From Sphingobacterium faecale (GTDB taxonomy: Bacteria > Bacteroidota > Bacteroidia > Sphingobacteriales > Sphingobacteriaceae): DNA of 64,000 nt. This document shows, piece after piece, positions 16,816 to 25,400 of this stretch. Below the pieces are notes generated by a model that had not been told where the DNA came from, made no database searches, and saw only the letters and a program-made list of their open reading frames with translations. Positions within the stretch are counted from its first letter, which is position 1. Each line of letters starts with the position of its first letter. The stretch lies in the NCBI RefSeq assembly GCF_016746095.1, contig NZ_JAERTY010000001.1, forward strand, positions 558,001 through 622,000, written 5' to 3'. The translations under genes were made by a program, and so were the position numbers.

Positions 16816-18990
16816 CTATCTAGCGCCCGGTGGACAGTGTTGCTTTAGGTATCGCGTGTACAGTCTAGCTAAATGCTCCGATGTACCTTCCCCTTCGTTG
16901 ATCGAATGGCTGCGGTTTGGATAGGCCATCATGTCAAAGGTGATACCATGTTTGATAAGCTCATTGATATATACCTCGGCATTCTGATAGTGCACGTTAT
17001 CATCACCCGTACCATGAATCAGCAGGAGATTGCCCCTTACATTTTTGGCATAAGTCAGTGCTGATCCTTTTATAAAATCAGCTTCATTTTCCTGTGGCAA
17101 TCCCATGTATCGTTCCTGGTAGATATTATCGTACAAGAGTTGGTTGGTCACGGGTGCTATCGAGATTCCTGTTTGATATATATCTGGATATTGCCCCAAA
17201 AGATTGAGGGTAGAAGCCCCTCCTCCAGACCATCCCCATACAGCCACACGGTCTGTATCTATAAAACCCCACTTGAATACTTCTTTGGCTCCCATAGCCT
17301 GGTCCCTGATGTTGATTATGCCTATGTTTTTATAGATAGATTTACGCCACTCACGCCCCCTAGGAGCAGGAGCCCCCCGGTTTTCCAGTGAGATATAGAC
17401 ATAGCCATCCTCGGTCATATCGCCAGCATAGAGGAAGTTCTTGCCCGCAAAAAAGTTATCCGTCACCGTTTGCGAAGCAGGCTCACCGTATACGTAAAAG
17501 ACTACCGGGTATTTCTTCTTCGGGTCAAAGTTTTTAGGCTTCACCATCCAGCCATCCAGTGTCACCCCATCCACCGTTGTCACCTGGAAAAATTCCGTTT
17601 GTGGTACGGTTTTGTCCGCTTGCATCTCCCGCGTAGGAGGGATGAGCTGCGAATGAGCAGGCAGGGATACTATAGCGCCATTACGATAGGCTGTGGTACT
17701 ACTTTGGGTAAAAATAGCCAGTTTCCCATTGGGTGAGATCGTATAGCTGTTCGTGCCTTTGAGTTCAGCCGGTGTAATTCGTTTTGCTTTACCTCCTGCA
17801 AAAGACAGCTGATAAAGATGCTTTTGCGTTGCGTTGAGCGGAGAAGCACTGAAATAAATACTTTTGGATAGGGGATCAATACGGTCTATCTGGATCACAT
17901 CAAAGTTGTCTTTACTTAACAGCGTCTCCTTACCTTGAAGATTGATCTTATAGATCTGTCTCCACCCTGATTTTTCCGAGAGCCAGATAAAAGCTTTGCC
18001 TCCGTCCATCCAGTCCCAGCCACTGGGATCACCGTCATTCCAACGCGCTTTGATATCTATCCAGGCAGGGTCAGTTTCGGTATGTATTGTACGGCTAGTT
18101 CCTGTATGGGCATCCCCAAGCATGATTTTACTCTCATTCTGTTTGCGGTTCAGCTGTTGTAATATCACAGATTTCGCATCCAGCGTCCATTCCATGCGTG
18201 GGATATAATGCTGGCTGGGATCACCGGGGATATCCATAGGCTTGTTGGTGCTATTGTTTAGGTCATACACCCATATACTGGTAGCTGAAGGTTTGAGTCC
18301 TACCTTTGGATACTCTACAGGGATGATAAACGAATACAGGCTATCGGTATTATTGATCATATAGAAATGGCGTGTATCTTTCGCATCCTGCTTCCAGTAG
18401 GCTATTTTTTTTCCATCAGGAGACCATCTGAAACCGTCCTTCGTGCCAAATTCCTCTTCATAGACCCAGTCGAAGGTACCATTGATCATACGATCAGTGC
18501 CATCCTGCGTTATCTGTTTATAGTGTAGCGTATTGATATCTTCTATGTAGATATTATGTTTAGAGACATAAGCCACCTGTTTCCCATCGGGCGAGAATTT
18601 GGCAAACATCAATGACGATTCCGGCAGTCCCTTTCCCAACTGTGTCAGCGCTTTATTGTTCAGGTTGTACAGCCAATAATTACCTCTCGTGTTTTCGCGC
18701 CATACCCGTTTGGTATTTGCAAATAACAAGAGTGTCTTTTTGTCTGGTGACAATTGAAAACTCTGCACTTCCAGTGGTGAGCGTTGTCCTGTTGGAGTAA
18801 GGTCTTTGGCCGCAAGAAATACTTCTCGTTTGTTGGCGTGCAATAGGTCGACAATGGCAATACCTTCTTTAGAGAAATCGTAGTATCCGTTACCATCTTC
18901 AGTCCATTGCATTTGCGCTGTTGCCGACAATAGACAAAGGAGTTGAACCGCGAATACAGCGAGTAAAATGCGTGTGATCTTATTGTACAT
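16816..18990 (-). CDS. Dipeptidyl peptidase IV-type serine peptidase (S9B)
   Basis: This 724-residue exopeptidase has a signal peptide (about 25 residues, LLCLLSATAQ) and is periplasmic or outer-membrane associated. Residues about 40-480 form the DPP-IV beta-propeller, with FDWVYEEEFGTKDGFRWSPD carrying the Glu-Glu that binds the substrate N-terminus. The C-terminal alpha/beta hydrolase domain has nucleophile Ser588 in GWSGGGAS, the Asp in GTGDDNVH (663/664) and His695 in NRSHS. It removes X-Pro or X-Ala dipeptides from peptide N-termini. The gene overlaps the end of the upstream aminopeptidase P gene by 11 bp, so the two proline-specific peptidases are translationally coupled. Confidence 0.95.
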   Translation of the reverse strand: MYNKITRILLAVFAVQLLCLLSATAQMQWTEDGNGYYDFSKEGIAIVDLLHANKREVFLAAKDLTPTGQRSPLEVQSFQLSPDKKTLLLFANTKRVWRENTRGNYWLYNLNNKALTQLGKGLPESSLMFAKFSPDGKQVAYVSKHNIYIEDINTLHYKQITQDGTDRMINGTFDWVYEEEFGTKDGFRWSPDGKKIAYWKQDAKDTRHFYMINNTDSLYSFIIPVEYPKVGLKPSATSIWVYDLNNSTNKPMDIPGDPSQHYIPRMEWTLDAKSVILQQLNRKQNESKIMLGDAHTGTSRTIHTETDPAWIDIKARWNDGDPSGWDWMDGGKAFIWLSEKSGWRQIYKINLQGKETLLSKDNFDVIQIDRIDPLSKSIYFSASPLNATQKHLYQLSFAGGKAKRITPAELKGTNSYTISPNGKLAIFTQSSTTAYRNGAIVSLPAHSQLIPPTREMQADKTVPQTEFFQVTTVDGVTLDGWMVKPKNFDPKKKYPVVFYVYGEPASQTVTDNFFAGKNFLYAGDMTEDGYVYISLENRGAPAPRGREWRKSIYKNIGIINIRDQAMGAKEVFKWGFIDTDRVAVWGWSGGGASTLNLLGQYPDIYQTGISIAPVTNQLLYDNIYQERYMGLPQENEADFIKGSALTYAKNVRGNLLLIHGTGDDNVHYQNAEVYINELIKHGITFDMMAYPNRSHSINEGEGTSEHLARLYTRYLKQHCPPGAR

Positions 18991-20374
18991 GATTGGTTCT
19001 ATAGTTTTCTATATCTTCTACTGATTTGATTAACTCGGGGCCCAACAGGCGGAAACCGTCATTGGTAATTAAGAAATTATCTTCTATCCGTATGCCCCCA
19101 AAATCGCGGTAGGACTCCAGCAGATCATAGTTAATGAACTGGGACAGCTTATTTTCTTTCTTCCACCTATCGATAAGTTCCGGTATGATGTAGATCCCCG
19201 GTTCGATAGTCAGCACGAATCCTGTTTGTAGTTCACGTCCCAGGCGTAGTGATTTAAGACCAAATGTACTCGTATCCTTAGGCTCTTGCTCGGTGTATCC
19301 TACATACTGCTCGCCCAGATCTTCCATATCATGTACATCGAGGCCCATCATATGGCCTAATCCACACTGGAAGAATAGGGTGTGTGCATGTGCCTGTACA
19401 GCCTCTTCTGGATCTCCCTTCATCAGTCCTACGTCCACAAGACCTTCAACAAGATGTCTTGCCGCAAGCAGATGTACATCCTTAAATTGTACCCCTGGTT
19501 TCAGACGCTCTCTTGCGCCCTCGAAAGCTTTTAGTACGACATTATATAAGTCCCGTTGGCATGCGGTGAAGTGCCCCGAAACTGGGAAAGTCCGGGTGAG
19601 ATCTGCGGCATAGCCCATTGCCGTCTCCGCACCCGAATCGTTCAGTATCATATCGCCTTCTTTTAGGAAGTTCTGTTGATAAGCATTGTGAAGAATCTCT
19701 CCATGTACGGTCATTATTGGTGGATAAGCAAAATTACAGTTGTGGTCATACGCGTAGTGTTGGATGGCAGCGGCGATATGGCGTTCCTGTATACCGACCT
19801 GAGCCGTACGCATAGCTAATAGATGCATTTCTGTAGACACTGCCAATGCTTTTTCGATTTCAGCTATCTCTTGGTTCTCTTTGATCGATCGTTGTGCTAC
19901 CACGGCTTTGATAAATGGAACAGAGGGATTTATTTCCTTCGGGTTGACCTGCAATAATTCGCCGAGCAATAGTTTGTTGCTGGATTGATACGGCGGAAGG
20001 TAGTGTATAGTCCTATCGCTTTTTTTAGCTTGTTGTAAGTATGATGCCAATTGTGCGAAAGGAAGAGTTTCCTGCACCCCACATTTTAAGGATTTGTCTT
20101 TCAGCGATTCCTGCTGTCCGGTCCATACGATATCATCTATACTCAGCTCATTGCCAAAAATGATCGTTTTATCATTGTCTATATCGATAATGGCAGCTAG
20201 ATAAGGAGCAGGGATGCCAAAGTAATATAAAAAAGTACTATCCTGACGAAAAGGATAGGTGTTATGCTCGAAATTAATAGGATTCTCAATATTCCCTAAG
20301 AAGAGCAGGACGCCACTGGACACTTGCTTTTGAAGCGTTGATCTTCGGGATTGATAAGTCTGTACTGAAAACAT
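18980..20374 (-). CDS. Aminopeptidase P / Xaa-Pro peptidase (M24B)
   Basis: This 464-residue protein has the aminopeptidase P N-terminal domain (residues 1 to about 170, with FRQDSTFLYYFGIPAPYLA) and a pita-bread M24 catalytic domain. The two-metal ligands are visible in order: Asp in LNDSGAET, Asp in YAADLTRTFP, His in GLGHMMGLDVHD, Glu in TIEPGIYI and Glu in GGIRIEDNF. It releases the N-terminal residue from peptides with proline second. No signal peptide is present, so it acts in the cytoplasm, complementing the exported DPP-IV encoded by the next overlapping gene. The start ATG gives MFSVQTYQSR. Confidence 0.95.
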   Translation of the reverse strand: MFSVQTYQSRRSTLQKQVSSGVLLFLGNIENPINFEHNTYPFRQDSTFLYYFGIPAPYLAAIIDIDNDKTIIFGNELSIDDIVWTGQQESLKDKSLKCGVQETLPFAQLASYLQQAKKSDRTIHYLPPYQSSNKLLLGELLQVNPKEINPSVPFIKAVVAQRSIKENQEIAEIEKALAVSTEMHLLAMRTAQVGIQERHIAAAIQHYAYDHNCNFAYPPIMTVHGEILHNAYQQNFLKEGDMILNDSGAETAMGYAADLTRTFPVSGHFTACQRDLYNVVLKAFEGARERLKPGVQFKDVHLLAARHLVEGLVDVGLMKGDPEEAVQAHAHTLFFQCGLGHMMGLDVHDMEDLGEQYVGYTEQEPKDTSTFGLKSLRLGRELQTGFVLTIEPGIYIIPELIDRWKKENKLSQFINYDLLESYRDFGGIRIEDNFLITNDGFRLLGPELIKSVEDIENYRTNHVQ

Positions 20375-20672
20375 AGTAATACCTGGATTAAGTGTTTGAA
20401 ATAACGGAGGTAAAGTTTGGAAAAAAAAGTGAGACTTATAGTCTATATATCAAACACGACTTCCTAAGTAAACTTACCTGAAAATTTACTAAGGCTTGCC
20501 CCGTGGTGAGTTTTTAACTCCGCGATTATAAAGTAATAGTTATATTCGTACTTGGTTTTCTCGTAATGGATATAAGTAATCAGATCGAATTTTGCCAGAA
20601 AGTCTATAACAGCTATCCTGAATTCATAAACAGGCTCTTCATACCTAATAGATGTTGAACTCCATAAGCTGC

Positions 20673-21398
20673 TTAATGTACATCTATTCCGTCAAAGTAG
20701 ATTTCCGTTATTGCGGTGTCATTGTGTTTGTCTCCTCTGTAAACCTCCATGATCTCGAATTTTAAAACCAGATCCGTTCCATCGCTATTATGACCGAGTG
20801 TCCCTACTTCGAAAGCCTGATCTGTCCGGCTGTCTTCTAAGTTTAAGATGCCGATTGTTTTTCCATTAGCATATAACCTCAACTTTTTTACGCGATTGTT
20901 GTTTTTCCAAGCCGCCTCAGACTTCATATAGCCATTCGAGATGATGACCTTTGTAATTCTTGGACTTTTGTTCTTAAAATAGTATTCTAAATACTCTCCA
21001 ATTCCTTCATCGGCTTTTCCTTCCCCCCATGCTGTTTTATAGTTTAGGTCATTTGCGCTGGACGCCTGATAGGAGATTCCGTTTTGTTCACGCAGTGATG
21101 AAGATGCTTTGACAAGATAATTTCCTCCGCCACAATACCAACTGCATCCTCCATCTATAACATCCCATATACTCTCGACGACTTCGCCGTATTTGTCTAA
21201 TAAGATATCCAGTTCGGCCTGTTCTTTTGTGCTTAGTTCAGGTTGGAGTAAAAGCTGATTTTGTCGATTGATTTCCTGTTCTGTCTTTGCACTAAGATCG
21301 ACCTTGACGATCTCTTGTGGAAAGTAATTTTTTATCCCCTGTTGTGCATGGGCAAAATGAAGGATAAATAAGTTGATAGGAATAAAGAATAACCTCAT
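20673..21398 (-). CDS. Secreted protein with NADase-type glycan-binding domain
   Basis: This 241-residue protein begins with a signal peptide (MRLFFIPINLFILHFAHA). A helical linker (about 25-70) is followed by a discoidin-like domain from about residue 85 to the end. The motif series TAWGEGKADEGIGEYLE, VIISNGYMKS, NNRVKKLRLYANG and LKFEIMEVYRGDKHNDTAIT matches the NADase-type glycan-binding domain seen in bacterial surface proteins and toxins. A CSWYCGG pair of cysteines may form a disulfide. It has no catalytic domain of its own. Binding of a carbohydrate at or outside the cell surface is inference. It stands alone between non-coding stretches. Confidence 0.82.
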   Translation of the reverse strand: MRLFFIPINLFILHFAHAQQGIKNYFPQEIVKVDLSAKTEQEINRQNQLLLQPELSTKEQAELDILLDKYGEVVESIWDVIDGGCSWYCGGGNYLVKASSSLREQNGISYQASSANDLNYKTAWGEGKADEGIGEYLEYYFKNKSPRITKVIISNGYMKSEAAWKNNNRVKKLRLYANGKTIGILNLEDSRTDQAFEVGTLGHNSDGTDLVLKFEIMEVYRGDKHNDTAITEIYFDGIDVH

Positions 21399-21590
21399 GT
21401 GACTATGTAAAACTCATTTTTTTAAACTGATGAGCCTCTGTGAGATTCAAGTTCAAAATAGTTGCTTTTGACTTTGCAAATAAAATGCCATAGTTTACTG
21501 TGATGCTTTGTTTTTTAGAAAAGATATACGAAACTTGCTGCGGTCTGATAATTAGGTGTATATATACTTAACAATTGTTATCTTATAAAA

Positions 21591-21761
21591 GTGTGTGTAA
21601 AGCTTCTTATCGAATTGGTTAAGCAGACTTCGGTAGAACTTGAGAATGATAAAATCAGCTGTGCGGAAGTCTCTGCCAAGGTCTCGCGCAAGCGTATCAT
21701 TGCAGATTTTCGTAGCAAAGAGAATGCATTGCTTCTGGCCGAATATTTTGTTTCAGACTGA
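21591..21761 (+). CDS. Possible short protein or gene remnant (56 aa)
   Basis: From GTG 21591 a frame of 56 codons runs to TGA. The product is a normal-looking soluble sequence (VKLLIELVKQTSVELENDKI, then CAEVSAKVSRKRIIADFRSK, then ENALLLAEYFVSD) with amphipathic helices and ordinary codon use. It has no clear ribosome site and no recognised family. It could be a real small gene or the 3' remnant of a larger one, since an in-frame stop precedes it at 21549. Confidence 0.35.
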   Translation: MCVKLLIELVKQTSVELENDKISCAEVSAKVSRKRIIADFRSKENALLLAEYFVSD

Positions 21762-21823
21762 ATGATTCTAATTTTTAATAATTTCAAATTACTAGTTTAA
21801 ATAAAAGCCTTTATATTTTTGAC

Positions 21824-21831
21824 TAGCTTTG
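21824..21831 (+). promoter_or_regulatory. Bacteroidota -7 promoter box of the second metal-efflux locus
   Basis: TAGCTTTG fits the Bacteroidota -7 consensus TAnnTTTG and sits 6 bp before the GTG start of the small protein gene. That would give a leaderless or nearly leaderless transcript. A good -33 TTTG is not seen at the usual distance. Confidence 0.45.
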
Positions 21832-21836
21832 CATTT

Positions 21837-22232
21837 GTGAAGAAAATGTTTGCTATATTGTTTTTAATCACGTACATGCTTTCTACAACAGAGCTTATCC
21901 AGTTGTTGAAGTTGCCTGTACTGATAGAGCATTTTGCAGAACATAAAGCGCAGAATCCTGATATAACGTTTACAGCTTTTATCACGCTCCATTATAAAGG
22001 TGATCATTTGGACAATCATCCTGAGGACGACGATTATGATCAAGATAAAAAACTTCCATTTATCACCCATAGTAATGTGCTGACAATCTGTTGTACCGGA
22101 GTACCCAACTTCTTATTTGAGGTAAGGAAAAGAATTCCCCAATCTGGTACGTTAAAGAGACAGGTTCATAACGATCTTTTTAAGAGCAACACCTACTTGT
22201 CTGCAATCTGGCAACCGCCGAAATACGCTTAG
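21837..22232 (+). CDS. Small secreted protein preceding the second RND pump
   Basis: The likely start is GTG 21837 (131 residues, MKKMFAILFLITYMLSTTEL). A TTG 18 bases earlier overlaps the promoter box and is improbable. After the signal or membrane segment come conserved-looking LLKLPVLIEHFAEHK, an acidic His-containing stretch (HLDNHPEDDDYDQD), LPF, a CC pair and the C-terminal tail AIWQPPKYA. No named family is recognised, but similar small proteins commonly precede CzcA-type pumps in Bacteroidota. The His/Asp stretch suggests metal contact. The tail is shared with the DUF6660-like protein at the first locus. The pump gene follows after 168 bp. Confidence 0.75.
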   Translation: MKKMFAILFLITYMLSTTELIQLLKLPVLIEHFAEHKAQNPDITFTAFITLHYKGDHLDNHPEDDDYDQDKKLPFITHSNVLTICCTGVPNFLFEVRKRIPQSGTLKRQVHNDLFKSNTYLSAIWQPPKYA

Positions 22233-22400
22233 TTTTTTATTGGATTGAGTTACACTCAAATTTGTTGATATCGTCTTATATAGAGGAGATGGTAGTTGCA
22301 TAGTTGATTAAACGAATAATCTACTACCTGCTCCGACTTATATCTATTACAATATCAGCATCGCATTATTCCATTTTATTACTAATAGTATACAGATAAT

Positions 22401-25400
22401 ATGTTACATCAGATTATTGAGTTTTCCATACGGAACAAACTCATCATCGGGCTGTTGACGCTTGCTTTGGTCGCTATAGGCCTGTATGAAGCAACGAAGC
22501 TACCTATTGACGCTCAGCCCGATATTACAGACAACCAAGTTCAGATCATCACTGTAGCCCCCTCATTGGGTGCTACGGATATTGAGCGTTTAGTTACATT
22601 TCCCATAGAGCAGTCCAATAGTAATATCAGCGGTATTAAAGAAATCAGGAGTTTCTCCCGCTTTGGACTTTCACTGGTCACCATTGTATTCGATGATAAT
22701 ACCGATGTATATTGGGCTAGGCAACAGGTGTCGGAGCGTTTGCAAGCTGTTCGAAGTGAAATCCCTGAAGAGATCGGAGTTCCTGAGTTAGGCCCTATAT
22801 CTACTGGTCTAGGCGAGATCTATCAGTATGTGATACGTGCTAAAGAGGGGTACGAAGATCGTTACGATGTTACGGAATTACGTAGCATTCAGGATTGGAT
22901 TGTGAGGCGTCAGCTTCTTGGTGTAAAAGGAGTTGCGGAGGTGAGTAGTTTTGGGGGAAAGCTTAAGCAATATGAAGTTGCTGTCAATTCCAACCAGTTG
23001 CAGGCCCATGGTCTGACCATCTCCGATATATTCACTGCATTAGAAAATAACAATCAAAATACAGGCGGTGCTTATATAGAAAAAGGGCCTACTGTATTAT
23101 ACATCCGCAGTGAGGGGCTGATCGGAAATAAAGAAGATCTGGCTGATATTGCCATAACCTCCCTGAGCGACGGTACACCTATTTTGCTGAAGGATGTTGC
23201 TGAAGTGAAAATAGGCTATGCGACACGGTATGGAGCAATGACTTATAATGATAAAGGCGAAGTATCTGGTGCTGTAGTCATGATGCTCAAAGGGGCGAAT
23301 AGCAGTGAGGTCATTAAAGATGTAAAAGAACGCATCGAAAATATCAAAAAGACACTGCCGGAAGGCGTGGTGTTGGAACCATTTTTAGATCGGACGAAAA
23401 TGGTAAATAATGCAATCGGTACGATAGAGACAAATCTTGCCGAGGGAGCTTTGATCGTCGTCTTCGTGTTGGTCCTGTTTCTCGGCAACTTTAGAGCAGG
23501 TTTATTGGTTGCTTCGGTTATTCCTTTATCCATGCTCTTTGCTATCATTATGATGAATCTATTTGGCGTCAGTGGCAATTTGATGAGCTTAGGTGCATTG
23601 GATTTTGGACTGATAGTCGATGGAGCTGTCATTATTGTAGAAGCGGCTCTACATCAGCTTCATTATGATAAGAAGTTTGTCGGTACCAGAGCCATTTCGC
23701 AATCAGAAATGAACAAAGAAGTAGGTACATCAGCTACTAAGATGATCAGTAGTGCCGTGTTTGGACAGGTGATTATTCTCATCGTATACCTTCCGCTATT
23801 TACACTGGATGGTATTGAGGGCAAGATGTTTAAACCTATGGCACAGACTATAGCCTTTGCACTGATGGGAGCTTTTATTCTTTCCTTGACCTACGTACCT
23901 ATGATGACCTCCCTGATTTTAAGCAAGAAAATAAAAGGAGAGCCCACCTGGTCTGATAGGGTAATGAGACGTATTGAAGCAGGACATCAATATTTACTGG
24001 ATAAGGTGCTACACTTCCCTAAGTTGATTATCAGTGTTGTTCTTCTCCTGTTTACAGGGGCAGTCATTGTCTTGTCCAATCTTGGAGGGGAGTTTATCCC
24101 TGCGCTTGAAGAGGGTGATTTTGCGGTGGATACTCGGGTGTTGACAGGAAGCAACCTTCAGACTACGATAGCATATACACAGAAAGCTGCTCACCTGCTC
24201 AAAGAGCAGTATCCAGAAGTAGAAAAAGTCGTTACGAAAATAGGAAGCGGTGAGGTACCTACAGATCCGATGCCCATGGAAGCCAGCGATATGATGGTTA
24301 TTCTAAAGGATAAGAAAGAATGGACTTCGGCCAAATCATTTCCTGAGCTCGCTGACAAGATGAGTAAATCGTTGGAAGCTATTCCAGGTATCAGTACAGG
24401 TTTTCAGTATCCTGTGCAGATGCGGTTTAATGAGTTGATGACAGGCGCTCGTCAGGACGTCGTCTGCAAGATATTCGGAGAAGATCTAGATAGTCTTAGT
24501 CACTATGCTTCCCGTTTTGGAGAGCTTATCAAGACTGTAGAAGGAGCGCAGGACTTATATATCGAACCCATAACGGGGATGCCGCAAGTTATTATTAGAT
24601 ATGACCGTGCGCGTATAGCCCAGTATAATTTAGATATAGCTACCGTTAATAGGGTTGTAAATACCGCATTTGCCGGACAGCGGGCTGGAATGATTTATGA
24701 AGGTGAGAAGAGATTTGATCTAACTGTTCGGTTGGGGGAGAATCAGCGCGAAAACCTAGAGGATATCCGTAATCTACTCATTCCCCTGAATAGTGGGATG
24801 CAGGTTCCATTGTACCAGCTGGCCGATGTCAGCATAGAGAATGGACCTGCCCAGATTCAACGTGAGGATGCCAAGAGAAGAATTGTTGTAGGCTTTAATG
24901 TTCGAGGTCGAGATGTACAGGGGATTGTTCACGAGCTTCAGGCTAAAGTAGATAGACAGATGAAGTTCTCACCTGGTTACTATGTCACCTACGGTGGTGC
25001 ATTCGAGAACCTGAATAAAGCAAAGGATAGGTTGATGGTTGCTGTTCCGATATCACTCATTTTGATTTTTGTTCTTTTGTATTTCGCTTTTCACTCCGTC
25101 AAATACAGTGTCCTAATCTATAGTGCTATCCCTTTGTCAGCTATCGGAGGTATTTATTTTTTGGCATTGCGTGGCATGCCTTTCAGTATTAGTGCAGGTG
25201 TTGGTTTTATTGCCTTGTTTGGTGTTGCTGTGCTCAATGGAATTGTGTTGGTGACCGAGTTCAACCGTCTCAAGGAAAATGGCGAAACTGATTTGAGCCA
25301 TATCGTTATTCGAGGTACCTGTATCCGCTTGCGTCCTGTATTGATGACTGCATTCGTAGCATCGTTTGGTTTTCTGCCCATGGCTATCAGTAATGGGGCA

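Larger units (their letters stand above)
21399..21836. other. Intergenic region, 438 bp, with one possible short gene
   Basis: This AT-rich stretch separates the glycan-binding-domain protein from the second metal-efflux locus. It holds one coding-like short reading frame on the plus strand (21591-21761) and, at the right end, a -7-type promoter box. No repeat, tRNA or mobile element is seen. Confidence 0.6.

Noticed and set aside
20566..20658. 30-codon plus-strand frame (MDISNQIEFCQKVYNSYPEF...)
   Set aside because: It looks protein-like but is very short, with no promoter or family. Kept out for lack of support.
21578..21787. 69-codon minus-strand frame opposite the 56-codon frame
   Set aside because: It is the mirror of the more coding-like plus-strand frame at 21591-21761, with a composition rich in Ser, Arg and Thr typical of an antisense shadow.
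22245..22259. 6-bp stem (TTGAGT/ACTCAA) in the leader of the second pump gene
   Set aside because: Too short to separate from chance, without a U-run or conservation with the repeat at the first locus.
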